A stretch of 64,000 nt of DNA from Anaerolineales bacterium (GTDB taxonomy: Bacteria; Chloroflexota; Anaerolineae; Anaerolineales; UBA11579): the NCBI GenBank assembly GCA_019637755.1, contig JAHBVC010000001.1, forward strand, positions 124,001-188,000, written 5' to 3'. A program made the position numbers and the translations under genes. Position 1 is the stretch's first letter. Each line of letters starts with the position of its first letter. This document shows positions 24,564 through 33,103 of the stretch, piece after piece. The notes beneath the pieces are model-generated. The model was not told the DNA's origin and made no database searches. It saw only the letters and a program-made list of their open reading frames with translations.

Positions 24564-25366
24564 TTTGTATTTGCCTCAGGTTGATTTTCAAGCACAATTT
24601 TAGCAAACATGCCCAGGGTGTTGCGCAGCGGGGTCAGCGCCCCTTCAAAGCCGCGCCAGAGGGCATAACTCCAGGCGGGCATGAGGTTGCGCATGGAGAT
24701 GCCGCCGGAGACAAGGTATCGAAAGGGCATGATCGCTTGCACGGAGCGCAGGCGCAGCGCGGGGAAGCGCTCTGCGAAGAGCGCCTTGTCCCGGTGAAAT
24801 AGGATCCACGGCAGGGCAGAGTTCGCGGACGAGAGCGGGCCATCGCCGTCAATCTTCCAACTGGTGTTGGCTTCATCCACTGGCTCGTGGTGCAGGTTCT
24901 TGTAAACGAAACGCGACCAGCGGGTGAGCCACGGTTCGATCAGCACCACTTTGCCGCCAGGCACCAGGCAGCGCTGGGCCTCTGCGAACAGCAACGCCGG
25001 GTCGGGGATATGGTGCAGCACGTTGGTCATCACAATGGCTTGCAAGCTTTGCGGCCTGAAGGGAAGATGCTGAGCATCCAGGCATACATCCATGCCGTCC
25101 AGATAGAAGATTTCACTGGTCAGCAGGTTAGGGATACGTTCAGCTAAAAACCCCGCGCCAGAGCCGAGCTCAAGGATCGGTGCATCGCTGAAGGGCTGCA
25201 ATTCTCGTGCAATCGCCGCATACCAATCCTCATAGATTGCTTCCAGGAAGGGCTTGGTGCGAATGATCTGGCGGCGCAACGCCGTGGTCTCCGGCGAGTC
25301 AATATCTTTCCCCTGGGTCAGGGGGTGTGCAAGCCATTGGCGCAAGCGGCTTGATTGGCTGCTCAT
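24560..25366 (-). CDS. Class I SAM-dependent methyltransferase
   Basis: A 268-residue enzyme: PILELGSGAGFLAERIPNLL near residue 65 (motif I), FRPQSLQAIVMTNVLHHIPD, then LVPGGKVVLIEPWLTRWSRF. The C-terminal part carries hydrophobic stretches suited to a lipid-like acceptor. Its start overlaps the stop of the upstream GT-C-like membrane gene by 4 nt. It belongs to the glycan/lipid cluster. Confidence 0.87.
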   Translation of the reverse strand: MSSQSSRLRQWLAHPLTQGKDIDSPETTALRRQIIRTKPFLEAIYEDWYAAIARELQPFSDAPILELGSGAGFLAERIPNLLTSEIFYLDGMDVCLDAQHLPFRPQSLQAIVMTNVLHHIPDPALLFAEAQRCLVPGGKVVLIEPWLTRWSRFVYKNLHHEPVDEANTSWKIDGDGPLSSANSALPWILFHRDKALFAERFPALRLRSVQAIMPFRYLVSGGISMRNLMPAWSYALWRGFEGALTPLRNTLGMFAKIVLENQPEANTK

Positions 25367-27327
25367 GGTTGCAACTCGCCAACGACCTTGGCCAGCACAG
25401 TCGAGCCGCGGTCATCCATCACCTCGAGGGCGAAGGGGGCTCCCTGCGCCAGCCACGCCGTGCTGATCTCGATTTGATGCGTTGTTCCGTCGTCGGCGGT
25501 GTTTTCGAGCATGGCGCCAGAGGCCCACGGCCAGCGTGTAGTGCTGGCTGCATCCAGCCGTAACCCGAGCAGGTGCACTGCGGTTTCCGGCTGCAGGCTA
25601 AAAGCATTTGCCCCGGCCGGCACAGACACTTCGAGCCAGCCCGAGAAGCCAGCAGGCAATGAATAGCTGCTTTCCCTTGTTGAGCTATCTGTCCGCCAAT
25701 AGAGCGTGATGGTTTGTGATTCGGGGAGGCTGGCTACTTGCAGGGCAAGATAGCTGATTGGCATCTTCATGGGGCTCACATCCAATCGGCCTTGGATGAG
25801 CAGCCCGTCTCCCTCCGGAACGGGACTGAGGCCAACTACATGGCTGATCGCAGTGTGCCCGTGCAACCAGCTAGCCTCTTGAGTGCTGTTACGCACAGCC
25901 GGCCAAAATACCGCCGGGATTTGCTCAGCGCCTTTCGAGAGGTAGTAATAGAGCGGGATCTCATGCGTGTAGAGTACCCGCGCCGTGGAGGCGCTAGCCA
26001 GCAGCTCCGCGGGCTGCTGGGCAGAAAAGGAGAAGTTTTGGCGCTGTGTATGATTCTGCAGCGTCAATTGATAGTGCCGCAGGTAAAAAGCGGGGTAGGT
26101 GATCGAGGCCATGCCGATCAACAGCAATGCTGCGGCTGCGGCTAGCAGGCGGGCAGAGCGCAAGCTCGACAGCATCCTTTGTGCACTTGACGCTTGGCGC
26201 AACCAAGCCCATATGATCTCGGCCGCGTAGATTACGCCATAGGCCACAAAGCCTGTGAGCAAGGTAGCTAGCGGCACCCAGGTCCGCTCGAACATGAGCG
26301 CACCGAACCAAGGCACCACATACACAACGCCGAGCACCCCCAGGCCCAAAAAGATCGGCAAGATGGTTAGCGCCTCGCGGCGTTGGTTGCGCCAGGCGGC
26401 AAACAGACCGTAGCCGGTGAGCAACACGCCAAAGGCGGGAAATGTAAAGGCCGCGAACCAGGTATAGGCGATTTCAGCCGAAAGGCTATTGGCAGCAGGG
26501 ATTTCCGAAAGGAGATCCCAAGGGGCCGGGTAAAAGTCAGTCGGGTCGAAATTCATTACCGGCTGGCTGATCAGTGCTGGCACCAAGAGCGCCGCGCCGA
26601 TCAGCAGTGCGGCGAGGGCAACCGCAAGCATCTGTTTGCGGTTGCGATACACGTTGGCAAAATTGTAGAGAACATAATAGGCTAGCGCAGCGCCGGCGTA
26701 GATCTTGCCAATTTGATGAAACAACATCATCGCCAAGGCCAACGGAAAAAAGAGTTGCAGCGCCCGTTTGTGCTGGGCGGCAATCAGCCCCCAAAGCCAG
26801 TAGGCCAAGGTCAACGCCATCGTACTGGGTACGATCACATGGATCCCGGTGCCGACGAAGGTGACCGGGGCCAATAGAAGCACGGCAAAGGCCATACCGC
26901 GCCGGCCAAACAGCTGGCGCAACCAATAGATCAGCCCCAGGCAGAGCACCAGCTTCATGCCGATCGCCAGCAGTGCGTAACCGAATTCGTAGCTCCCCCC
27001 CAGGAAGTAGATCAGATTCAGTAGCACGGAATGTAAAGGGTGAAAGATGATGAAAATGCGGTGATACTGGCGCATCTGCATGTAACTGATTTGCTCGTCA
27101 CTGGTAGGGAAGAGCAGTTGCTGCTTCAGTGTGTTGAGCGCCGGGCAATCCTGCAGGAAGCAGGTGCGCATTTGTTCCGCCTTGAGAACATAGCCATAGG
27201 CATCGTCTGTTTCCACGATGGCTTGGCGTTCAAAGAACGGTGCGGCGGTGATGTATCCCTGGGCAAGGAGGAAGATCAGGCAACTAACCAGTACAGCAAA
27301 TTTTTCAAAGCGTGCAGCAGGCTTCAT
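25363..27327 (-). CDS. Large membrane protein, GT-C glycosyltransferase-like
   Basis: A 654-residue protein with an N-terminal TM helix, then VETDDAYGYVLKAEQM at about 38-53, an acidic pair in the first extracytoplasmic loop as in GT-C enzymes (ArnT, PMT, PIG-B type), followed by around ten TM segments to residue 440. The C-terminal 200 residues form an extracytoplasmic beta-rich domain. GT-C enzymes use polyprenyl-phosphate sugars, which fits the adjoining GT2 and UbiA genes. The family assignment is inference; no signature beyond topology and DD was found. Confidence 0.6.
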   Translation of the reverse strand: MKPAARFEKFAVLVSCLIFLLAQGYITAAPFFERQAIVETDDAYGYVLKAEQMRTCFLQDCPALNTLKQQLLFPTSDEQISYMQMRQYHRIFIIFHPLHSVLLNLIYFLGGSYEFGYALLAIGMKLVLCLGLIYWLRQLFGRRGMAFAVLLLAPVTFVGTGIHVIVPSTMALTLAYWLWGLIAAQHKRALQLFFPLALAMMLFHQIGKIYAGAALAYYVLYNFANVYRNRKQMLAVALAALLIGAALLVPALISQPVMNFDPTDFYPAPWDLLSEIPAANSLSAEIAYTWFAAFTFPAFGVLLTGYGLFAAWRNQRREALTILPIFLGLGVLGVVYVVPWFGALMFERTWVPLATLLTGFVAYGVIYAAEIIWAWLRQASSAQRMLSSLRSARLLAAAAALLLIGMASITYPAFYLRHYQLTLQNHTQRQNFSFSAQQPAELLASASTARVLYTHEIPLYYYLSKGAEQIPAVFWPAVRNSTQEASWLHGHTAISHVVGLSPVPEGDGLLIQGRLDVSPMKMPISYLALQVASLPESQTITLYWRTDSSTRESSYSLPAGFSGWLEVSVPAGANAFSLQPETAVHLLGLRLDAASTTRWPWASGAMLENTADDGTTHQIEISTAWLAQGAPFALEVMDDRGSTVLAKVVGELQP

Positions 27328-27330
27328 AGG

Positions 27331-28746
27331 TCAAGGGATGAATTTGTAGGTCAGTAGCGCTGCCAGCGTGATGCGCGCCAGCATTAAGCCATGGCGCCAG
27401 CGCTGGATGTTGGTCTGGCCGTAGGTGCGTTCGCGATAACGAACCGGTAGGTCTACAATCTTCAGGTTCAAGGTGGCCGCCCCCAGCAGCAAGTCAAAAT
27501 CGCCGAAGGGGTCTACTTTGTTGAAGAGTGCGTATTCTTGTTTGAGCAATTCAAAATCGTGGCGCAGCAGCACTTTGGTGCCGCACAGCGTATCTTTCAC
27601 CGGCTGCCCTAGTAGCCAGGAGAAGATCAGGCTGAAGGCCTTGTTGCCAACGATGTTGGCGGTTTGCATGGCGCGTGCTTCCATCGGGTAGACCAGGCGC
27701 GTGCCGTTGATGAATTCCCCTTTGCCACTGGCAATCGCTTCGTAAAAGCGGCTTAGGTCCTCGGGCGGTACGGAGAGATCCGAATCCAGAATAACCAAAA
27801 TATCATTTGTTGCCGCGGCAAACCCTTGCCATACGGCGTTGGCTTTGCCCACGCCAGTTTGCTTCAGCAGCGTGGATTTGATCTCTGGGTGCTGCTGCAT
27901 CTCACGTTGGATCACCTGGTAAGTGTCATCCTTCGAGTGTCCTTCAACGAAGATGAATTCAACGTCACCGGCCAACTGAGGCACGCGTGCAAAAATCGCG
28001 GGAATGTTGCCGGCTTCATTGCGGGCAGGGATCACTAGCGAGACACTGGGGGCTACAGTCATGTGGCCGCGCAGCGGGCGAGCAATCAGGAAGTTGGTGA
28101 GCGCAAAGATGTTGAAAAAGGGCAGCTTTGCCAGGAAGCCATTGAGCAGGCCGGAGACCAAGGGGATCTCTAGCGGTAGCAAAATTTCAGCGGTGCTAGT
28201 CACTGCTTCGTAATCCGTCAGGCGCAGCAGATTTTTTAGATCCTCGAGTGTGAACCAATTTTGCGGCAGGGTGCGCCGTTTTAGGCCGAGTAGCTCGGCA
28301 ATGCCCAATGGCAACTGCCACAAACGGCTATACGTATTGAGGATGATACGTGTGCGGCGATGGCAGAGCTTCTGCAGCCGTTCCAGCAGCAGTTGCACAT
28401 CCCATAGATCGTTAACCAGATCCGACAGAATAATGACGTCAAACGGGCCATCGAATGGCAGGGCTTGTGCATCGGCCTGCACCCAATGCAAGTGCGGGTG
28501 CTGCGTGCGGGCGCTGTGCAGTGCCGCCGCGCTGAGATCCACGCCCACGCCAAACCCAGGCTGCAAGGCAGCCAGCAGATTGCCGCTGCCGCAGCCCAGC
28601 TCAAGCACGCGCTGGCCCTTAGGCACCAACGCCGCATAGCGGCGTTGGAGAATGTGCTGGTAACCCCAAGCTAGCCGGCGCCGCCGGCTAGCTTGGGAAT
28701 AGGCTCGCTCCCAGAAGGTTCTGCGAGTTTGAGAATAGTGCAGCAC
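27331..28746 (-). CDS. Methyltransferase - GT2 glycosyltransferase fusion
   Basis: A 471-residue two-domain protein. Residues about 1-200 are a SAM methyltransferase (VLELGCGSGNLLAAL at 47-61, GVGVDLSAAAL, VIILSDLVNDLWD). Residues from 233 are a family 2 glycosyltransferase (VSLVIPARNEAGNIPAIFAR, LDSDLSVPPEDL for nucleotide/metal, DTLCGTKVLLRHDF), close to dolichyl/polyprenyl-phosphate mannosyltransferases, ending in a short hydrophobic tail. It would make a polyprenyl-linked sugar for the adjacent GT-C-like protein. A 33-bp palindrome lies in its 5' coding end. The gene is packed 3 nt from both neighbours. Confidence 0.88.
   Translation of the reverse strand: MLHYSQTRRTFWERAYSQASRRRRLAWGYQHILQRRYAALVPKGQRVLELGCGSGNLLAALQPGFGVGVDLSAAALHSARTQHPHLHWVQADAQALPFDGPFDVIILSDLVNDLWDVQLLLERLQKLCHRRTRIILNTYSRLWQLPLGIAELLGLKRRTLPQNWFTLEDLKNLLRLTDYEAVTSTAEILLPLEIPLVSGLLNGFLAKLPFFNIFALTNFLIARPLRGHMTVAPSVSLVIPARNEAGNIPAIFARVPQLAGDVEFIFVEGHSKDDTYQVIQREMQQHPEIKSTLLKQTGVGKANAVWQGFAAATNDILVILDSDLSVPPEDLSRFYEAIASGKGEFINGTRLVYPMEARAMQTANIVGNKAFSLIFSWLLGQPVKDTLCGTKVLLRHDFELLKQEYALFNKVDPFGDFDLLLGAATLNLKIVDLPVRYRERTYGQTNIQRWRHGLMLARITLAALLTYKFIP
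28626..28697. repeat. Two adjacent perfect palindromes inside coding sequence
   Basis: Arms 28665-28680 and 28682-28697 are perfect 16-bp inverted copies around a single central base. Next to it, 28626-28635 and 28639-28648 form a 10-bp perfect inverted repeat. Both lie in the first 45 codons of the methyltransferase-GT2 gene, where they encode an Arg-rich helix, so a strong hairpin forms at the start of the mRNA. Confidence 0.7.
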
Positions 28747-28749
28747 GCG

Positions 28750-29802
28750 CTAACTAAACAGGCCTACCACGTAGGGCGTGAGCAGGTTCAGGATCAAGCC
28801 CAGCATGAAGAACTCGCCAGCCTTGCGGTTGAAGAACATCGCCCAGCTTACGTACCACAGCGGCCACACCGTCCAGCCCGCAGGCGGCTTGGTGGGGCGC
28901 GGTTCGGAGTAGGCTTTCCAGGTTTGGCGCAGGCGCGGAATGGCCAGGAAGGTCAGCAGCACCCAAGGCCCGGTGTACTTCAACACCACCATGGCGATGA
29001 TCAGAATATAGAAGACGATGAAGGTGACTTTGTTGAGCTTCAGCGAATTGTCCTGGCCCAGCAGCACCGGCACCGAGTTCACGCCTACCTTTTTGTCTGG
29101 CTTGATCTTATCGATATGCTTGCCGATCAGCACCGAGGCCACGATCAGGCCATAGGGCAGGGTCAGCGTCCAGATCGCCGGCGAAATCACGCCAGAGGCG
29201 GCGAAGGCGGTGCCACCGATCATCAGCGGGCCCCAGACCACCAAAGCGGTCAGCTCGCCCAGGCCGGCGCGCTTGAGCACGCTGGTATACAGCAGGCTCA
29301 ACAGCAGCCCGGCCACCGCGAATGCCACGATGAGGGTGCCGCGCTGGCTGAACAGGTAGAGCATGATCGCCAGATCGATCACATTCAGCAGCCCGGCGGC
29401 CAACAGCAGCCCCTTGGGCGTGGTCAGCCCGCCGAGGATGGGATGCACGCTGTATTGGGCACGCGGATAATCTTCGGTGTCCACGCCTTGGCGCACGTCA
29501 AAGTAATCGTTCAGTAGGTTGTTGGAGGCATGCGCCACCACTACGCCGATAACGGCGAGGATGCCCAGCAGCCAGTTCACATTGCCCACGCCCACCTGCT
29601 CGGCGGCGATGAGCAAACCCAGCATGCCCGAAGTAAACGACATGGAGAAAACGCAGGCCCGTGAGATGACCAGCCAGCGGGTTACCCCGTCGGCGAGTTC
29701 GATTTGCGGAATGTTGCAACCATTCAGCACCGTTTGCCAGCGTTTAAACAGTGGGATCGGGTGAGTCTTGTTACCCTTGCGGGCGGCAGCTCGTGTTGCC
29801 AT
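28750..29802 (-). CDS. UbiA family prenyltransferase
   Basis: A 350-residue membrane protein with about nine TM helices. It has the first Asp-rich motif NNLLNDYFDVRQGVDTED near residues 95-112 (NDxxD) and a second, weaker acidic region IGKHIDKIKPDKKVG. These bind the magnesium-diphosphate of an isoprenyl donor. The family makes quinones (MenA/UbiA), decaprenyl-phosphoribose, archaeal-type lipids and chlorophyll esters; the second motif is not diagnostic. ATG 29802 follows AGGAGA by 5 nt and is preferred to the TTG one codon upstream. Confidence 0.82.
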   Translation of the reverse strand: MATRAAARKGNKTHPIPLFKRWQTVLNGCNIPQIELADGVTRWLVISRACVFSMSFTSGMLGLLIAAEQVGVGNVNWLLGILAVIGVVVAHASNNLLNDYFDVRQGVDTEDYPRAQYSVHPILGGLTTPKGLLLAAGLLNVIDLAIMLYLFSQRGTLIVAFAVAGLLLSLLYTSVLKRAGLGELTALVVWGPLMIGGTAFAASGVISPAIWTLTLPYGLIVASVLIGKHIDKIKPDKKVGVNSVPVLLGQDNSLKLNKVTFIVFYILIIAMVVLKYTGPWVLLTFLAIPRLRQTWKAYSEPRPTKPPAGWTVWPLWYVSWAMFFNRKAGEFFMLGLILNLLTPYVVGLFS

Positions 29803-29871
29803 CAACTTCTCCTAACTTAATCTTGGTTATCGTGAAGATTGTAATTATCGGATTATACAACCCGAATCGAG

Positions 29872-30519
29872 CTAGGCGCGCTTCCGCAGTGCTCCCAGCA
29901 GTAGCCAGGCGCCCGCGCCGATCAGCAGCAGTGGCCCCAGGATCGACCAGTACGCTTCGCTGCCCAGGCTGAGCAATACGCCGAGCACCAGCAAAGGAAC
30001 GGCGGGGTAGTAGCCCCACTGCATGCCTAAGCCGTTACTGCGCACACGGGTGAGCAGTAGGAAGGTGAGCCCCAAGCCAATGAACAGCAGCCCCGAAGGA
30101 TTGAAGGGCAGCGCCAGGTTGCTGGCTTCTAAATAGGAAACCGCAGTCAGCGAGAACATTACGCCCGCCGGAATGATCGCCCACCACATTTCACGTTGCA
30201 GCAGGAACACCGAAGCGAAGCCCAGCCCCATGGAGCCGAGGAAGATCGGGCCACTAAGGGTTTCGGCCAGTTGTGGCGACACCAGTCCCAGCAGGGCCGA
30301 GCCGGCCAAACCGGCCAGAAAGAAGCCGACCATGCAGGCCCACCAGCGTTGGCGATCGGCCAGGAACAGGCCAAACATGACCAACGAAGCAATCACAAAT
30401 AGCGCGGTGGTGAGTAGGGCGCGGGCATTGTCTGGAATCAAGCCGAACTGTTCCAGGGTGAAGAAAATGCCAACCAAGATCAGTGCCAAGCCAAGGACAT
30501 TACGTTGGTCTTTGAACAT
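29872..30519 (-). CDS. Polytopic membrane protein (LiaF/DUF5668-like N-terminus)
   Basis: A 215-residue protein of seven hydrophobic segments with short loops. It begins LGLALILVGIFFTLEQFGLI, the pattern of the small 'LiaI-LiaF-like TM region' (DUF5668), and repeats a similar pattern at the C-terminus (YWSILGPLLLIGAGAWLLLG). No catalytic motif. GGAGGG precedes the ATG by 5 nt, with TATAAT about 17 nt further upstream, so it has its own promoter. Function unknown. Confidence 0.65.
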   Translation of the reverse strand: MFKDQRNVLGLALILVGIFFTLEQFGLIPDNARALLTTALFVIASLVMFGLFLADRQRWWACMVGFFLAGLAGSALLGLVSPQLAETLSGPIFLGSMGLGFASVFLLQREMWWAIIPAGVMFSLTAVSYLEASNLALPFNPSGLLFIGLGLTFLLLTRVRSNGLGMQWGYYPAVPLLVLGVLLSLGSEAYWSILGPLLLIGAGAWLLLGALRKRA

Positions 30520-30552
30520 GTTTCCCTCCGGACATCACCATTATACGCGTGC

Positions 30553-31284
30553 CTACGGCACGCGCCCCAACGCGTAATACGTAGGCACGTGCAATTGGCG
30601 TGTACCTGCGGCCCACGCCGCCGCATCCTGCGCCAGCCACGCCTCCAGCTCATCGTCGGGCAGCTGGCGATGCAGATCCTGGCGCAGCATGGCGGCCTCG
30701 GCGGCTGCATCCGGCGGGCTGGCTTGCAGCGCACCGGCATCGATCAATTGCAGGCCGGCTTGCGCAAACAGTGCTGGGAGCTGGCCACCGATCGCCGGAT
30801 TGGCTCCCCGGGTGCGCAGCGCCGCGGTTTGGGCACGGCCCAGCGGCACAAGCTCGGGTGGTGCATCCCTACGCTGGCTGTAATCTGGCTCGGCTAGCGC
30901 CAGCACTGCGCCGCCGGGCCGCACAACGCGCGCCATCTCGGCCAAGCCGGTGGCCGGGTCTTGCAGCCACAGCAGCACAAAATGACAGAAGGCAATATCG
31001 AAGCTATTGGACGAGTAGGGGAGCTGATGCGCATCGCCGGCGCTAAGTTGCGCCTGAGCGGCCTGCTGGCGCGCCAAGGCCAGCGCGGCGCGGTCGATAT
31101 CCAGCCCATGCAGTGAGCCGGCGACCGGCTGGGGCAGGCCAGCCAGTACGGCACCAGTGCCGCAGCCCACCTCCAGCACGCGGCGCGCATTGGCCAGCCC
31201 CGCCGCGGCCAACAAGTGCCGCCGGGCTGGCGCCGTCCAGGCGGCTTGGTGCAGGTAGCGGGAGTGGGCTTCTTCTATGTTCAT
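30553..31284 (-). CDS. Class I SAM-dependent methyltransferase (UbiE/Methyltransf_11 type)
   Basis: A 243-residue enzyme: ARRVLEVGCGTGAVLAGLPQ near residue 35 (motif I), GLDIDRAALALARQQA, LPYSSNSFDIAFCHFVLLWL and ARVVRPGGAVLALAEPDYSQ. It is the first gene of the minus-strand cluster and starts 61 nt from the divergent radical SAM gene; the GATTAATC repeat lies between them. Substrate unknown. Confidence 0.87.
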   Translation of the reverse strand: MNIEEAHSRYLHQAAWTAPARRHLLAAAGLANARRVLEVGCGTGAVLAGLPQPVAGSLHGLDIDRAALALARQQAAQAQLSAGDAHQLPYSSNSFDIAFCHFVLLWLQDPATGLAEMARVVRPGGAVLALAEPDYSQRRDAPPELVPLGRAQTAALRTRGANPAIGGQLPALFAQAGLQLIDAGALQASPPDAAAEAAMLRQDLHRQLPDDELEAWLAQDAAAWAAGTRQLHVPTYYALGRVP

Positions 31285-31288
31285 TTCA

Positions 31289-31330
31289 GGATTAGTAGAT
31301 TAATCGATTAATCAACCCATCGATTAATCA
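31289..31330. repeat. GATTAATC repeat (copy 3)
   Basis: Tandem GATTAATCGATTAATC with an inverted partial copy ATCGATTAATC, placed in the divergent promoter region of the methyltransferase and radical SAM genes and ending just before TATACT. Confidence 0.55.
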
Positions 31331-31332
31331 TA

Positions 31333-31338
31333 TATACT
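31333..31338 (+). promoter_or_regulatory. -10 box of the radical SAM gene (leaderless)
   Basis: TATACT, 7 nt before the ATG at 31346, with no Shine-Dalgarno. Confidence 0.5.
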
Positions 31339-31345
31339 TTTATCT

Positions 31346-32971
31346 ATGGCCCTCGATACTCGCAGTGTCAAGTCACTCTGGCAGGGAGTACGTAGCGATA
31401 CCAACAACTTCCTGGCCGCCTTCTCCCAACCTGAAAAACCGCGCATTGGCTTACATACCTATGATATTGCTATGGCCAATGGCCGCAGCATGCGCATCCA
31501 TCTGCGCTTCGAGCCCAGTGGCAATGGCGTGCTGTTTGTGGATGTGACCGATGTGGTGCACCTGAACCATACCGCCGCGTTGATGGCCAAGCTGGCCCTC
31601 GACGGCGTGCCGCGGGCACAGGCCCGCGCCCGCATTGGCGCCTGGCACCCGGATGCTCCGCTGGCGCAGATCGAGCGCGAGCTGCAGCAGATCTACGACA
31701 TGGTGGATGGCTTCGCCCACCCGGACGGTGATTGCCCGACCTGTGAGCTGAGCGATACGCTGGAAATGTCGCCCATGTTCAGTGTCGAGGTCAACGCGCC
31801 ATACAAAGTGGACATCGCACTGACCTATGGCTGCAACAATGAGTGCCCGCATTGCTATAACGAGGCGGATCGCCTCGAGATGCCCTCGCTGCCATTGAAT
31901 GAATGGTATGCCGTGCTTGACCGCCTGGCCGAGCTGGGCGTGCCGCACCTGATCCTCACCGGCGGCGAGGCGACTCTGCACCCGGACCTGCCCAAGGTGA
32001 TCCGCTACGCCGATCAACTCGGCATGGTGGTGGGGCTCAATACCAACGGCCGCCATATTGCTCACAACGAATATATGCAGCAACTTGCCGAGGCAGGCTT
32101 GAACCATGTGCAGTTCACGCTCGATTCGAGCCGCCCGGATGTGCACAATGCAATGATGGGCGCCAAGGCCTGGCACCAGACGGTGCAGGGCATTGAAAAT
32201 GCCATCGCCAGCCGCGTGCATGTCATCACCAACACCACGCTGATGCGCGCCAATATGGGCCATGTGGAAGAGATCATCGAGTTTCTGTATTCGCTCGGCA
32301 TCCGCACCTTCGCCATGAACGGCATGATCTACTCCGGCGGTGGTTTTGCCCACCCGAACGCCATCGAGGAAAAAGAGATGCCCGCCTTGCTGGTGCGCGT
32401 GCGCGATAAGGCCCGCGAACTCGGCATGCGCTTCCTGTGGTACACGCCCACCGAGTATTGCCGTATGTCGCCGGTGGAACTTGAAATTGGCGCCAAGCGT
32501 TGCAATGCTGGCGAGTATTCGCTGTGCATTGAGCCGAATGGCGATGTGCTGCCGTGCCAGTCCTACTACGTTTCGGCGGGCAACATTCTGCACGACCCTT
32601 GGGAGCAAATTTGGGATGGCGAGCTGTTCCGCAGCTTCCGCTACCGCGAGTTGGACCCTAAAGGCTATGGCCTGCCCGAAAAATGCTGGACCTGCCCCGA
32701 TTTGCCGCTGTGTGGCGGCGGCTGTCGTATCGAGCGCGAAGCGCGCGATGGCGTGCGTATCGCCGAGGGCAGTGGCGGCGGGTGCTCTGGCTGCAGCGGC
32801 AGTTGTGGCACGGGCGGCGCGGCGCACCAGGTGCGTGGCCACGTGCACACTGCGGGCTACATCCCCAGCGGGGGCTTCACGCCTTCGCCCAGCACCACGC
32901 GCACCAAAACGCGCGCCAGCGGCAACTTTGTGCTGGTGGGGCTGGATGATATTGGGGTGATGGGCCAGTAA
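31346..32971 (+). CDS. Radical SAM/SPASM protein with RRE-like N-terminus and Cys/Gly tail
   Basis: A 541-residue protein. Residues about 50-125 resemble the PqqD/RRE fold (VVHLNHTAALMAKLALDGVP then a helical pair). The radical SAM core has CNNECPHC (C163, C167, C170) for the 4Fe-4S cluster, LTGGEAT and LNTNGR. The SPASM region has C386, C394, C404, then CWTCPDLPLCGGGC (C447, C450, C456, C460) for auxiliary clusters. After it comes GGGCSGCSGSCGTGG (C480, C483, C487) and about 50 flexible residues. This architecture is typical of peptide-modifying maturases, but no precursor gene is adjacent. The membrane gene at 33104 follows on the same strand. Confidence 0.88.
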   Translation: MALDTRSVKSLWQGVRSDTNNFLAAFSQPEKPRIGLHTYDIAMANGRSMRIHLRFEPSGNGVLFVDVTDVVHLNHTAALMAKLALDGVPRAQARARIGAWHPDAPLAQIERELQQIYDMVDGFAHPDGDCPTCELSDTLEMSPMFSVEVNAPYKVDIALTYGCNNECPHCYNEADRLEMPSLPLNEWYAVLDRLAELGVPHLILTGGEATLHPDLPKVIRYADQLGMVVGLNTNGRHIAHNEYMQQLAEAGLNHVQFTLDSSRPDVHNAMMGAKAWHQTVQGIENAIASRVHVITNTTLMRANMGHVEEIIEFLYSLGIRTFAMNGMIYSGGGFAHPNAIEEKEMPALLVRVRDKARELGMRFLWYTPTEYCRMSPVELEIGAKRCNAGEYSLCIEPNGDVLPCQSYYVSAGNILHDPWEQIWDGELFRSFRYRELDPKGYGLPEKCWTCPDLPLCGGGCRIEREARDGVRIAEGSGGGCSGCSGSCGTGGAAHQVRGHVHTAGYIPSGGFTPSPSTTRTKTRASGNFVLVGLDDIGVMGQ

Positions 32972-33007
32972 GGTCACCTAATGGAGATTCTTACTCGGTA
33001 TCACCCC

Positions 33008-33070
33008 GTCGTTTAGTCTATTAGTCTGATAGTCAAAGACTGACTAAATGACTACGTGACCAATCGACGG
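33008..33070. repeat. 8-nt-period GTC repeat, imperfect palindrome (copy 4)
   Basis: GTCGTTTA, GTCTATTA, GTCTGATA, GTCAAAGA, then the complement phase CTGACTAA, ATGACTAC, GTGACCAA, TCGAC: an 8-nt repeat that inverts at its centre, forming a long imperfect hairpin between the radical SAM gene and its partner. Confidence 0.65.
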
Positions 33071-33089
33071 TCAAACCTCCCGTCACTTT

Positions 33090-33095
33090 TATAAT
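33090..33095 (+). promoter_or_regulatory. -10 box of the TIGR04222-like membrane gene (leaderless)
   Basis: TATAAT, 8 nt before ATG 33104 (5 nt before the alternative GTG 33101), with no Shine-Dalgarno. Confidence 0.55.
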
Positions 33096-33103
33096 CTCCT
33101 GTG

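Noticed and set aside
31451-32977. 508-codon minus-strand frame
   Set aside because: Antisense to the radical SAM gene, caused by high GC at third codon positions; no domain.
33008-33070. Possible CRISPR-like short repeats
   Set aside because: Period is 8 nt without spacers, units are degenerate and invert at the centre; no cas genes nearby.
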